Shown one piece after another: positions 44,578 to 55,381 of a stretch of DNA of 64,000 nt; position 1 is the stretch's first letter; every line of letters starts with the position of its first letter. Below the pieces are notes generated by a model. It had not been told where the DNA came from, searched no databases, and was given only the letters and a program-made list of their open reading frames with translations. The DNA is from Cladopsammia gracilis (Eukaryota > Cnidaria > Anthozoa > Scleractinia > Dendrophylliidae): NCBI GenBank assembly GCA_022457155.1, contig JAJGOT010000257.1, positions 437,001 to 501,000 of the forward strand, read 5' to 3'. Made by a program: the position numbers and the translations under genes.

Positions 44578-46774
44578 ATTGTCCCTCTGGGGTAGACAAA
44601 CCTAAACCCCCGATGTCTTTCGAGCAGTTCAGAAAGATGAAAAGAAAACAATGGAAGACAAAGTGTACTAAGAAGAAAGAAAATGAGGAAGAAGTATTCG
44701 TTTCAGTAGGTCTGTTGGAATGGAAGGAGATGGAGATGAAATTGAAACCCGTAAGAGGGAAACGAATTGCACTTCGGGTATCTAACAAAGACGCGTACAC
44801 GGTAATACGCTCAAAAGCCATTGAAAAGTGGAAGGCATATCAAAGCCAACTCTACACAGAAGACGAAGAGTACTTGCTGGTGTTTGAAGATGGGAAGGAA
44901 GCCCAATTTTTGCCAGGTACTGTTGAATTTTTTAACCTTCTAAGGTATCATGAAGAAATTGGCAAGGATTACAAGAGAATTGTCCTCTACTTATGCACTT
45001 CAGCAGACGTAGGAAGAGCTGAAAAAAGTCAGCAAGAATGCAGCAGCACCGATAGTGACGTATCAGGCGATGAGTTTCAGTTGAGGCCACGAATGAAGGT
45101 TAAATCACAGATTGAAGTTGACGAAGAGCCAGCAAAGAGCCTACAGTCCCAATTTCACAGTGAGGCAGGCCAGTTCAATGTTACAAATGATTATGGCAAA
45201 AGTACATCAAATCCTGTAATACGTGACAACAATAGTATCCAAGGGGATTCACCAGTTGCAAGTATTAACACTACTTATATACAAGACAGCAGCTGACCTT
45301 AAGTGTCCCAAAGAGAAACCGACAAAGTTTACAAGTTGTAAAGATCTATTAAGATCTCTTGGAAGTGCTGTGGACGAATCTGATCAATTTTTTCTTGTAG
45401 TTAGGAGAGGGTCATCTTTCCAAAGGCAACTAAAGATTTGGCAGCGAGAATCAAGAAAAAGCTCTCCTGAAAGAACCCTGAGAGTACACTTTGCAGGGGA
45501 AACCGGGATTGACAATGGTACTATGGCACAAGAATTTCTAGCAAGCGCAATACATGAAATAGGAAAGGAATTTTTTCCTAATGGTGCTCCCATAGATTCC
45601 ATGTTACATGTTCATAACGGCTTGTTTCTCGCGTGTGGACAAATGGTAGTAGTGAGCCTTGTCCAAGGAGGACTTCCTCCTCGCTTTCTATATGAGGATG
45701 CCTTCAGATGCTGGTCAATCCTGAGGTTAATATAAACGAATTGCAGGAAGACGTCCTGACACGTAGCGAGAAATTGTTACTAGACAGGATCAGAGAAGAT
45801 CCCATCAGTAACCAGGAGACCATTTTGGAGCATAGATACACAGGCATCGTTGATCTGGAGCAGGTAAATGACATAACTGGTACAGTGATGGTGAGTCTTG
45901 TCAGTAGGTCCTTGTATCTCCAGGAATTTGCAAAAGGTCTTGAACTGTTTGGTTTAGCGAGTGCAATTAAAGGGAATGTTGACCAGTGTAAGAAGCTCTT
46001 TGGGAATAATACAAATGTGAACATTGTCGACGCAAATTACCTTGTTTCAGTGTTGAAGCCATTGTATTCGCAAGAAGGAACCTCAAAGAGAATAATCGAG
46101 GAAGGTGTCATCGATAACTTCCAAGATTTACTAATGCGAATGGAGGATGAAAACATGACTGGTCACTCAGAAATGATGGCTTGGAACCATGAAGACAAAC
46201 TTCAGGATGAAGAAACACGTGAAACACACCACTCAGATGAAGAAGAGAGCCTAGGGCACTTCCATTCTGTAGCACTAACACCGTCAGGTGTTTTAGGATG
46301 GCTAACCGGTCAGCAACACAGGCCGGTTAATGGCGACGATCTTGCTATTACAGTTATGTTTGATCATGACGGGGCACGGAGGGCGGCACGGTGGTCTAGT
46401 GGTTAGCGCGTCGGACTTTCAACCTGAAGGTCGGTGGTTCGAGCCTGGTCTCTGCCATCTTGTTGTTTCCTTAGACAAGAAACTTTACTCCACACTCTCT
46501 CCACCCAGGTGTATAAATGGGTACCGGCGACAAAATGCTGGGGTAACCCTGCGATGGACTAGCATCCCATCCAGGGGGGAGTAGCAATATTCCTAGTTGC
46601 TTCATGCTACAGAAACCGGTTTAAGCTTCGGCCGTGTGGGCCATCCTGGCACGTGTACGACTTTACCTTTACCTTGATCATGACTGTGTGCAGAGAAATA
46701 CAAAGCACAGTGTATGTTTCCCTGTGATCTCTGCTTGTAGCCGTCTTATAACACTCCCAGTAGAACGATCCTGA
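44578..46774 (+). pseudogene. HECT-domain E3 ubiquitin-ligase-like gene, 3' half, disrupted
   Basis: A long exon starts after CTTGCAG|AT (44,578): CPSGVDKPKPPMSFEQFRK, then a ubiquitin-like region (VSVGLLEWKEMEMKLKPVRG; YHEEIGKDYKRIVLYLC) and an acidic linker. The HECT N-lobe follows: DESDQFFLVVRRGSSFQRQL, RTLRVHFAGETGIDNGTMAQ, SMLHVHNGLFLACGQMVVVS. Then come ILEHRYTGIVDLEQVNDITG and SGVLGWLTGQQHRPV. Breaks: a frame change at ~45,270-45,295, a one-base insertion at ~45,708 (FRC|MLVNPEVNINELQ), and the SINE at 46,371-46,673. After the SINE the end resumes as DCVQRNTKHSVCFPVISACS and LITLPVERS, stop 46,772-46,774; the CFP..AC region is where HECT proteins carry the catalytic Cys. The architecture resembles G2E3-like HECT proteins; proposed to be the 3' end of the CUE gene at 14,681. 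Confidence 0.75.
46371..46673 (+). mobile_element. Full-length tRNA-derived SINE (303 bp) in the HECT gene
   Basis: The 11-bp TTGATCATGAC at 46,360-46,370 and 46,674-46,684 is the target duplication. The head is a tRNA-like pol III promoter (GGTGGTCTAGTGGTTAGCGC; GGTTCGAGCCTGG). The middle/3' region contains CCCTGCGATGGACTAGCATC followed by CCATCCAGG, a motif shared with V-SINE-like families. The tail is (CTTTAC)n-like. The insertion point is between codons FDHD and CVQRN of the HECT C-lobe. Relatives: 14,051-14,165 and a decayed 3' part at 59,360-59,460 (GGTTACCCTGTAATGGATTA). Confidence 0.9.
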
Positions 46775-48422
46775 AATCTTATAAAAGATCCTGAAGATTT
46801 CACGCGCATTTTTCCACTGGCATATTGCAAGGGCCACGCTTTGGTAGACGGTAACCCCCCCAAAAGCAGAAACGCCTTTCTTAGTTATAACCGTTATTAA
46901 TTAAAGACCTGAACTACATGTAGTACAATTGTTGTTGAAACACAGCAATTTTTTGTGTTACGATATTTAAACATTGCGCTTATGGCACCTTTTGAGATTC
47001 ATCCAATAGTAATGTTACAGTGTTACTCGTGTTGGCATGTAATCGAGTACTGGTTTATTTTTGCTTGTTTTGTTAATTTGTTATATTATTGACATTGAAG
47101 TAACTGATTAGCTGACCAGACCAGCCTTTTTTTAAATATTTTAAAACCGGGTACATGTAGGTTGACTGACAGTAGAACAAGGCTAGGTCGATTGAGAATA
47201 CAGCCCACTGATTTTAAGAAGAATTTGCTGGTGCATGCTTGATACGATTGCGTCAGACTGTTTGGTTCCTGTTTTCAATTAATGAATTTCAGTAAATTAA
47301 TAAGTTAAATACAAAAACATACCGGTTTACATTTTTAAAATAGTTGTGAAAAATAATTAATATGTCACTGGTAGGGGCTTGGCATCATTGATTTGAAAGA
47401 ATAAATTACAGTTCTTGCACAAATGTTCTTTTTTGTGTTTGTGTGGAACTTAACTAAGCCAAGTAGAAATTTAAAACCATTAATTCTGATCGGTGTATAT
47501 CATAACCCCTACCAATTCATAAGCATTCTACGGCTACTGTATCCTAAAGCATTCGAATTGAGCTGGTTTACAATGTGTACTGTCTCTTTATGCGTTTTCT
47601 GACTTCCTTGAGTACATCTTTCGAGGGCGGAACCAGAGGTGAATAAGTGAATAAGTGAAAGACCGATAAAATGCTTATTTTACACATTGGTGAGGATTTC
47701 TAAAACAAAGAAACTATTTTAAAATTGTTCGGAGAATAACATTCCGTTCAATTCAAATGCAAAAAAGCATGATTCCGCAAGGCCGCATTGGGATTACGGC
47801 ACATTACGAAGCGAGACAGTAAACATGTTTTGCTTTTGCCAAATTTGCATTGAGCACGTTGCTTCGTTATGAGTAGATGGAGGGAGAGAGGAGAAAATGT
47901 ATGAACAGTACATGTGGTCTCGCCATGGCCCAACTGCCCGCCTTCAGTGGTTGCGGTGTGTTTTCCAAGGGAAACCGGCGGAAACATATTCAGGTTGAAG
48001 CGTAAAACGAGGCGTCATACATTATTGAAGACCCGAAACCTGAATCGAGGTACCATACCATCGAATAATGTTATTAACATTTCGCTTTTTGGTCCCGACC
48101 GGCAAGTTAATTACGTAGGAATAAGATTGATGAAGTTGTCTTTTTATGTAAACAAAAAATATTGACCGATGCTAGAGTGTTTTCCTTGTTATGCCCTATT
48201 TTGTCTTCCCGTTTATGTTATTCCATTATGAGTGGAATAAGTCGAGGGGAATAACTGCAGGGGAATAACTCAGCCCCGTACTCCTGTGTTACAATCAAAA
48301 GCCGCCACCAGCTTTTCAGACAGTTTATTATTGGCTGGGAATATTCGATATAATCCCCTGCGAGAACAAAGAAAACCGAGCCATGTGGAAAATAAAGAAT
48401 GTTGCTTTGAAAATGATCCCCA
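46775..48422. other. No gene seen
   Basis: Intergenic AT-rich DNA. Small repeat GGGGAATAACT (twice, ~48,251-48,270) just before the ISL2EU element. No coding region with support. Confidence 0.5.
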
Positions 48423-48492
48423 TTGCGTAATTTCATACCGCGCGGGAGCCTGGCACTACCGGATTTTCCCGGACTTTTTAAAAGTCCAGTTT

Positions 48493-48503
48493 CAAGATGG
48501 CGG
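48493..48503 (+). promoter_or_regulatory. CAAGATGGCGG in TIR: start codon plus YY1-like motif
   Basis: CAAGATGGCGG holds the start codon of the YqaJ gene and lies within the left TIR. The identical 11-mer is at 53,167-53,177 on the minus strand, holding the transposase start. It equals the core of the animal YY1 site, a transcription-initiation element in many TATA-less promoters. Confidence 0.6.
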
Positions 48504-50939
48504 ATTGTCAGGGTAAAAAACTCGAAGCAAAGCATGTTTTTTTCGAAGAAATATTTGTCAATATTCACTCAGACAATCTGCTAAAACTTAGCAAGGAAAG
48601 GCTACAATATTTTTGCAATGCCCTGAAACTAAAAGTATCCGGCGAGAAGAAAGAACTTGTCCAAAGATTAGAGCCACTCGGCAAGTGCAAGCAGTTGTTC
48701 GATAAAAAAGTCGCTCGAATCCAAGAAGATTATAAATTTTCTACTGCACTGGATCCTCTCTCGATTCCACCTCCATCTGCGAAGTGGAAGGTCATTGGCA
48801 AGAACACAGATGTAGCCGTACCAACCGTAACCGAGAGTACCATTAAAGAATATCAAAAAGTTAAGTATGCTGGAGGAAAAGGGCAGTACAGGAAGGCATA
48901 CCGATTATTCTCTTCGAGAAGAATAATGTCGGTGAAAGCTACTGAGTCTAGTGAACATTCTGGCGTTATGTACGTGAAAGCTAGTATTCTTAAATCATAC
49001 ACAGGGAGTGTTTCTAGACCCGCAACTATTCTTTTTGCTAACAATATACCTGTCAAAGCATATTGTGGATGTGCAATTGGGAAATGTGGACTGTGTTGCC
49101 ATGTGATAGCCCTCCTAATTGAACTTAATTACTACCATGATAACAAGAAACTCTATCTCCACATGTCGTGTACCGAGAAGTTTTAGAAATGGCATAAGAA
49201 GGGGACTTCAGTGAGCGAAAGAGCAGCAACACAAATTAAGTTAAAATACTTGAGAAATCTACGTGAAGCAAGAAGAAATATCAAGAACGTCAGGGCAAAG
49301 AAAAAGGTATTGAAGCCAAGTAATGATATTAGTGACTATAGTGACTGGTATGAGAGAGACGTTTTGGAAATGGAAGAGAAGGTAAAGGCCAAATTTAACG
49401 CAATGAACCCTACTGTTGAAAGACATTTTTTCTCAGTCTTGTCTCAGCACAAAAAAAGGTCAGGCTTATTTCTACATCTAAGATACAAGGCTGAACTTAC
49501 AAAACAACAAACTGGCAAAAAATATAATGAAGATGTATTGAAACCAAGGTTCGGAGAAAGTACAGAGGCTGTTTGGAGACCAGAACGCGGTGAGCCTGAA
49601 TCAAACACCATCTCGCCAGAGATTGATCAAAGTGTAACCAAACAGCAACCTAGCCTCTTGAAAAGAATTAATTATGTCCCTGTTAATCAGTGCACTAAAG
49701 ACTGGAGGGCTCTAAGAGTTGGCATAATCACTGCGAGCAAAGTTCCAGCATTACTTGGGTTCTGTGGGATAAAAGAATTTGACAGTGCATGGTTTGCCAT
49801 AAGGAATAATATAGATGAAAGCATATTGAACCCCAAAAGATCTCGATTACCAAACTTTATCAGAGGCAAGCAAGAAGAAAGCAATGCTCTTGCCAAGTTT
49901 TGTGAAGACTCTGGCTTCAACATCAGTGAGTGTGGATACTTCAAACACCCCAGGGATAAGAGGTTTGGTGCCAGCCCAGATGGAGTAAGCACTGGAGAAC
50001 ATGAATTTTTAGTTGAAATTAAGACTCGATCCCTGCCAAATAAAAGTCAGCTGGCAAAGTTAAAGCAAGAAGAGACTGAAGCAAAACTAAAAGCTACTCA
50101 AACTCCATTAAGCCAAGTTAGTAAAGTAAAAAACAATAATTTACTGTGTTTATTTCTATGAACGCCCATCTTGTGAAGTGCAAACCTAAGGTCCAAAAAA
50201 TTAACAAGCAAGTGGTTGCCCTTGGAAATTATTACCACATAAAATTAGAATTTTGATTTTCTATTTACATAATTAGCATAAATATATTACAGTATAAAAA
50301 ACATAAGAATGTAGAGAATGTTAAAATGTGGTAAAATATGCAAATATAGGTGATAAAAAATTAAACTAATTAAATAAAACAAGAGTATTTTTACAACCAC
50401 TTGAAAATGACCTCGGAGAGGTCGAAACGTCATGAGTTTTTATCGCTAATTTTTATAGCAAAATCTTTTACTAAAAAACTACTCATTCGGATTTTCTATT
50501 TATTCTAGGTAATTCTATGATCTCGATCCCATTGCTTTATCTATTTCCATTCTACAATAATGTTAACATGTTAATATGCATTTTCTCTTTATTTCAGATT
50601 ACAGGGAGTCACCTAGTCCAGTGCCACTTGCAGATGGAATGCACGGAAACATCATTAGTTTACTTGATGTCCTATGTCCCAGAAAACAAAGTCGCAGCTT
50701 ATTTTCCTGTTTCTAAAAATCACGTTTTGAGTGAAATTATGCTTGAGTTGTTAGTACACATGTATGAAAAGAAGCCCTTGTCAGACCCCTGGGCATATTT
50801 TGAACATCCAAGCCTTGTGCAACTGGGAAAGAAGCTCGAAGGCTCAGTGCCTAATTTTGAAAATACGCGACATTTCAGATCCTGGGTTAACTCTCAAGCA
50901 AAGTTAATTAGGTTTGTAAGTTTTCAAAAAGACAAGTAG
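48497..50939 (+). pseudogene. ISL2EU SAP-SWIM-YqaJ protein, one in-frame TAG
   Basis: Exon 1 48,497-50,116 and exon 2 50,598-50,939 join through CAA|GTTAGT..TTTCAG|ATT to read PLSQ-ITGSHLVQCHLQMECT. Domains: SAP DNA-binding helix pair at ~28-63 (LLKLSKERLQYFCNALKLKV); SWIM zinc finger at ~190-215 (AYCGCAIGKCGLCCHVIALL); YqaJ/lambda-exonuclease-like nuclease at ~395-620 (WRALRVGIITASKVPALLGF; FIRGKQEESNALAKF; RFGASPDGVSTGEHEFLVEI then KTRS). The Glu, Asp and ExK residues of this metal-dependent fold are present. Codon 230 (49,184-49,186) is TAG; the same frame continues KWHKKGTSVSERAATQ, so this is one protein with a nonsense change (CAG to TAG would suffice). The nuclease's role in ISL2EU transposition is not established. 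Confidence 0.85.
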
Positions 50940-51364
50940 TGTGATTCTCCTATGATGACTAACCTCTACCAGACCTTGGCCAGGAAAAGTCTAAATTTCA
51001 GATCTATGGTAGCTGTACACATTGTTACAATGATAATATCTGTGCAGATAAAATGTTTACAGTAGTAATCAGCAATTCTGGAAATATCTGGATCCCCTGC
51101 ATGGTTGGCATTCTAAAACGCTGAAGTATAGTTTTTTCCGAATACAAGGCTGGTTTTCTAACTTTGGGGGAGGTTAAATAAAAAAATGTTTTCTACGTGA
51201 AGGGTAAAGTATTTTCCGGAATTGTCCAATAAAAATAATATAACACATGTACTGTACCTTTTAGCTCTCTATAATAAATATAAGAAACTGGACAGGTTTG
51301 TCAAAGGTTATAACCATTTGTATTAATTTCACTGTCAATGAAAATTTGACATATGGACCGCCTA

Positions 51365-53173
51365 TTATATGAAAAATGAAAGTGGTACTGTTGCATCATG
51401 AGACAGTTTGCTTGACTTTGATTTAGTTGCCTCTTTTGCACAGATGGGGTCGAACAACATATTTACAATATTAGCCACCACTTTGTATACACATTCTAGA
51501 ATGTCGACCCTGTTTTTGGGCCAGCAAGCATTCAAAATCTACCAATCCCGCATGCGTCCAATGTAATTTTCATTGTATATCCGTAGGGTGGCCACATCAA
51601 AGTTCTTTGCTATATCAGTCTCCTCATACTGTGCATCAAATTTCATTGGAGGGCGATTGTGGGACAAGCCTTTGGCATGACATAAGTCTTCGATACCAAA
51701 CCCTTTATCTGTAAGCACTGTAGCATCTTTGTCTTGTATCATATCCAACACCCCACAGTCTGCAGTTAAGTCATTATCGGTGATTGCCCCTGCATACGTA
51801 TCGCTGCACATAACAAGACTGCCAAAAGGTGTTATCCAAATTCCTGTTTTGCCAGTGTCATGGTTTTTGTATGCACTAAATGTTGCACTGCTGATGTTAA
51901 AGTTTTCCGGTGAAGCAATCCAGTTCTCCGTGCAGTCTCCCAGCAACACTGTGTCCTGGAAACCAGATGCATAAAATTCCAGAGGTAAAAGAGAAAGCAC
52001 CTCTCCAGGACAGGGACTCAGGTCTAACTGATCAAACAGAGTTGATAGAAAAACAGCCCATGCTGTAAAAATTCTGGATTGAGTTGAAATACTGGTGCCT
52101 GTCATGTATCCGATAATACCAAGGTGAAGTGCATGTCTACATACTGTCATAAAGCACATCAACTCAGTTCTTTTTGTCAATTTTCTCTGTTGGTGAGTTT
52201 TACAATCAGGGTATATTATGGCAGGTATGTAGGGCTCAACACAAGCAAACAGGCAATCAAAGTCTTCAACAGATAGTCCGGTCATGTAGAAAAACTGCTT
52301 GGGATTTTTTTTCAAACATTTGTAGGAAAAAGTTGTTTTTTCAGTCGTGTGAGCAAATTGTTTCAGCTGATACTGACATGTTTCATTTTCTATTTCCAAG
52401 TTTTTGACCAGATCACTTAATTGATTTACTTCATTTGTTTTTGTTCTAAGCTTTTCTTTAAGAGCATCTATTTCCTTTTGCAAAATGTCAATTTTGGAAG
52501 GCTCATTACGGCTGCTATATGTCAGAACTCTACTTTTCTTCGCCTTGCTGCCTTCTGACTGTTGTTGTAAACACCGCTTGGCAGACTCTATTTTCTTGAA
52601 TGGGGTTGTCTTTTTAGTTACTTTTCTCTCAGCAAATTCAGGTGCACAGGGCAAATCTGGAAGATCATTAATATTCTCACGTTCCCCTTTACTCCAATGA
52701 GCAGAACAAATGAAATCCCCATCGAAATCAGTTCCTTTGTTTTTCAGAATTTTACTATACTCACGCCGTTTCTCGGGGCACCTTGCGATATCTTTCAATC
52801 TGTAATTCTTCAAGCGTTTGTTTTTGGTGCGCCAGGAATTAGTGCAGAGCGTAGCAGCACAATTCCAGTGTTCTTGCTTGACGTTTGGGGACTTTTGGTC
52901 CCCTAACTCAGTAAACTTGATGGTTGGCAAGTCCTCTAAATCTAGTCTTTTGCCACACGACCAGTGCTTTGAGCAGATGACTTGCTTCTTGAAATTTACA
53001 TCCTCTTTTCGCGTTCCTAGCACTTCTAAATAAGCGTCCTGTACTCTCTTTGGCGCAGAACTAACTTTGGTTAAAGTGTAGTACTCTAAATTTGGAGTTT
53101 TCCATGAGTTTTTGCAGTATTTACTAGCACAAGACCAGTGCCAACCTGTACGAGGTGCAGCATTCGCCGCCAT
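51365..53173 (-). pseudogene. ISL2EU THAP-DDE transposase, one in-frame TAG near the C-terminus
   Basis: The start at 53,173 (MAANAAPRTGWHWSCASKYC) is preferred over an upstream Met lying in the TIR. Two tandem THAP-like C2CH zinc modules (HWSCASKYCKNSW..VICSKHW; HWNCAATLCTNSW..FICSAHW) precede a coiled coil (KIDILQKEIDALKEKLRTKT) and a DDE domain: GDCTENWIASPENF, AYKNHDTGKTGIWITPFG, SDTYAGAITDNDL, ATVLTDKGFGIEDL and ATLRIYNENYIGRMRDW. A TAG (51,539-51,541) then interrupts; the same frame resumes ILNACWPKNRVDILECVYKV and reaches TAA at 51,365-51,367. The stop therefore removes ~58 C-terminal residues just after the catalytic Glu region. Confidence 0.85.
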
Positions 53174-53250
53174 CTTGAAATTTGAGTTGATAAATAAGTC
53201 CGCAAAAATCCGGTAGTGCCAGGTCCCCACGCAGCATGAAATCACGCAAT

Positions 53251-53716
53251 TGTTAATCTACTGTTCAACAGGATTGCGATGACACCCGTCAAGCAAAAAG
53301 TCCCTGTCTTCTTTCTGACCAGAAAAATAATTTTCACTGACCATAACACTGATCAAATAGGGCGTTTCTACCTTACATTTCCTTTCATAAAGTAAAATTT
53401 TCCCGTCACCACACAGTGACATTTCAGTACCAACAACAGTCATTATCAACATCTGAAGAAACAAGAAAATAAACCCGAAATAAACTATCTTGAGACCAAA
53501 TATATATTACAATTAATTAATTTAGATTTCTACATAGGCGAAAAATTTTGCCGCAGTATGGAAGGCTAATATATCCTGGTGTATGGAGGAAGCGTTGTGT
53601 GACAAGCCAAGTAACGGCTGCAAAGGAGTGGCAAATCGTATCCGAACACATGGTTTTTGTGATTGAATAGTTCGAAAATGTAGATTCTCCAATCAAATCG
53701 AATTTGCACTTATGAA
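53251..53716. other. No gene seen
   Basis: Sequence between ISL2EU and the 20-bp minisatellite; nothing supported. Confidence 0.5.
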
Positions 53717-53956
53717 TTTTTTGGTTTTGCCATGAGCCTTTTGGTTTTGCTGTGAGCTTTTTGGTTTTCCCGTGAGCTTTTTGCTTTTGCCGTGACGTTT
53801 TTGGTTTTGCCGTGAGCCTTTTGGTTTTGCCGTGAGCCTTTTGCTTTTGCCGTGAGCCTTTTGATTTTACCGTGAGTCTTTTGGTTTTGCCGTGAGCCTT
53901 TTGGTTTTGCCGTGAGTCCTTTGGTTTTGCCGTGAGCCTTTTGGTTTTGCCGTGCA
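53717..53956. repeat. 20-bp minisatellite TTTTGGTTTTGCCGTGAGCC, ~12 copies
   Basis: Head-to-tail units with few substitutions (GAGCC/GAGTC/GAGCTT, TTTGC/TTGGT). Because 20 is not a multiple of 3, all three frames are used in turn, giving a minus-strand peptide with a 20-residue period (KTKRLTAKPK..) that is not evidence of a gene. Confidence 0.9.
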
Positions 53957-54833
53957 CTTGCGGGCCACCGTAGGATTATAGCTGGAATTCATATCATTAT
54001 GTACACGTACAAGCTTAAATCTCATGCAGCCACCTTTATAAAATCCATAGACATTTTTTCTTGAAATGCCCTAGGTGATGGCATGATATTTCCTGACCGC
54101 ACATCCACAATATGCCCCTTGAGTGACCATGAAATAAAATGTCTCACTTTCACAGGGAAGTGGACTTTAGTTCCCTGGCCATGAAGGTCTAATAGACAGT
54201 CCCACTGATCAGGGAAGAAATGGCGGGAAGTCACCTCTTCCTAGAACTTGCCATGTGTCATTGTATTTGCCTTTTCCCTTGAAAAGGTAGCAAAAGACAT
54301 CCTCTCGAAACCCCAAAGTGATTTTTTTGCCGGGTTCTTGGACACTTCAAGGATTGTTCCAGGGCAGTACGCAATCGCCCAACTTCTCCCAAAATGATAT
54401 TTTTTGCAGGATTTTGCTCATCGAAATAACTGTCAAAAGAAAAAATATATATAATTCCTATAATTGTATAGTTATAAATTATAACCATCTCTATATACAA
54501 TGTCTATGTTTTGGTAGTCAGAAGCATGTGATTTTGTAAGCATTGCCTTTACAAATTAAATCGTGCAATGTGCAATAAAAGGAGTAAAGGAGGTTCCATT
54601 AACAAAGGGTAGATCAGAAATGGAATTCTCTCTCAATGAAAACAGACAATCGCATTCGCCGTTGATGACAATATGAAATTTCATCAGTTGAAAGAACCTA
54701 CTTAATTTTCGTAAAACCTTTTATTGTTTTAGTATTAAAACAACAACTTCAGCATCGCCAATTCTCAAGACAAAATACCGAAAGAGAAAAGCTAAAATAT
54801 GAGAAAAAGCGAAATAAAAAGCTATGTCCCTAG
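53957..54833. other. No confident gene; possible minus-strand exon at 54,022-54,250
   Basis: A minus-strand open block after an AG acceptor (TTCTAG|GAAGAGGTG) reads FPDQWDCLLDLHGQGTKVHF and FISWSLKGHIVDVRSGNIMP. It could be a further exon of the chromodomain gene next door, but phases do not fit and the sequence is unrecognised. Confidence 0.3.
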
Positions 54834-54835
54834 CT

Positions 54836-55303
54836 CACCTTATGCACTTTGAATTGACATTTCGTTCGGGCTCCCACGTGGAGTCGTAGGCAGAATAATT
54901 TTTCCACTTCACGAGATATTCCAGTTCCTACCGAGAAAAGCAACGAATCATTGACTGTAAATACAAGAAAATTTGAAATTGTGAGAGAACTTGCATTGTG
55001 AAATTCATAAACTAGCTTGAAGCTTAATCTTAATAAATATATTTTTAACTTGAGCTCAAGCTGAAAAGCTGAATATGCACTTTTAATACAAATCTTGTTC
55101 CTCGTTTCACGCATAGCAATTACTCTATCCACCTCGTAAAAACGACCTCCATCTATGTTTTTGACCTTTCGTTTTCTATTTTCTAAGAAAATAGGTAGTG
55201 AAGTTGTCCAAATCTTTGTAGAAATTCTTACTAGTATGAGACCTTTTCTCGCACGCCATTGTTTTTTATCCGCTGCCGATTTCCATAAACAAAGTTGATC
55301 CAA
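54836..55303 (-). CDS. Chromodomain protein gene fragment (two exons)
   Basis: Exon 1 (to ~55,095) ends NIDGGRFYEVDRVIAMRETR-NK, the first half of a chromodomain. After TCGGTAG|GAA (exon start ~54,927) a second block reads ELEYLVKWKNYSAYDSTWEP then ERNVNSKCIR and stops at the donor AG|GTGAGC (~54,837). Joined, they give the canonical Y-V-x-R-I..YLVKWKxY..TWEPExN fold that binds methyl-lysine on histones in HP1/CBX and related proteins. No canonical GT donor lies in the required phase after NK (the sequence there is ATTTGTATT), so exon 1's end is uncertain or the splice site is mutated. The intron argues against a Gypsy chromointegrase origin. Outer exons were not identified. Confidence 0.6.
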
Positions 55304-55381
55304 TCACATTTGGCCATTTGTGAAAATTGATTGACAGCTTTGTGAGGCTGCTCCGCCCCCTCGTGTCCCTAATTCTTTGCC

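Larger units (their letters stand above)
48423..53250. mobile_element. ISL2EU (IS4EU-type) DNA transposon, 4.8 kb
   Basis: Imperfect TIRs: left ATTGCGTAATTTCATACCGC.. and right (reverse complement) ATTGCGTGATTTCATGCTGC.., both continuing CCTGGCACTACCGGATTTT and CGGACTT, and both ending in AGATGGCGG, the start codons of the two genes. It encodes a SAP-SWIM-YqaJ nuclease-like protein on + and a THAP-DDE transposase on -, convergent. This two-gene content defines ISL2EU elements. A 2-bp target is typical, but the AATTG surroundings make it ambiguous here. Only two internal stops break it, so it is young or recently degraded. Confidence 0.85.

Noticed and set aside
49184..49210. Two separate genes (SAP-SWIM and YqaJ)
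   Set aside because: Both halves are in one frame separated by a single TAG and coding-like codons (KWHKKGTSVSERA), so one protein with a nonsense codon is simpler.
53517..53957. Lys-rich 146-codon frame (KTKRLTAKPK repeats)
   Set aside because: Produced by the 20-bp minisatellite; a 60-bp (20-residue) period is exactly what a 20-bp repeat gives.
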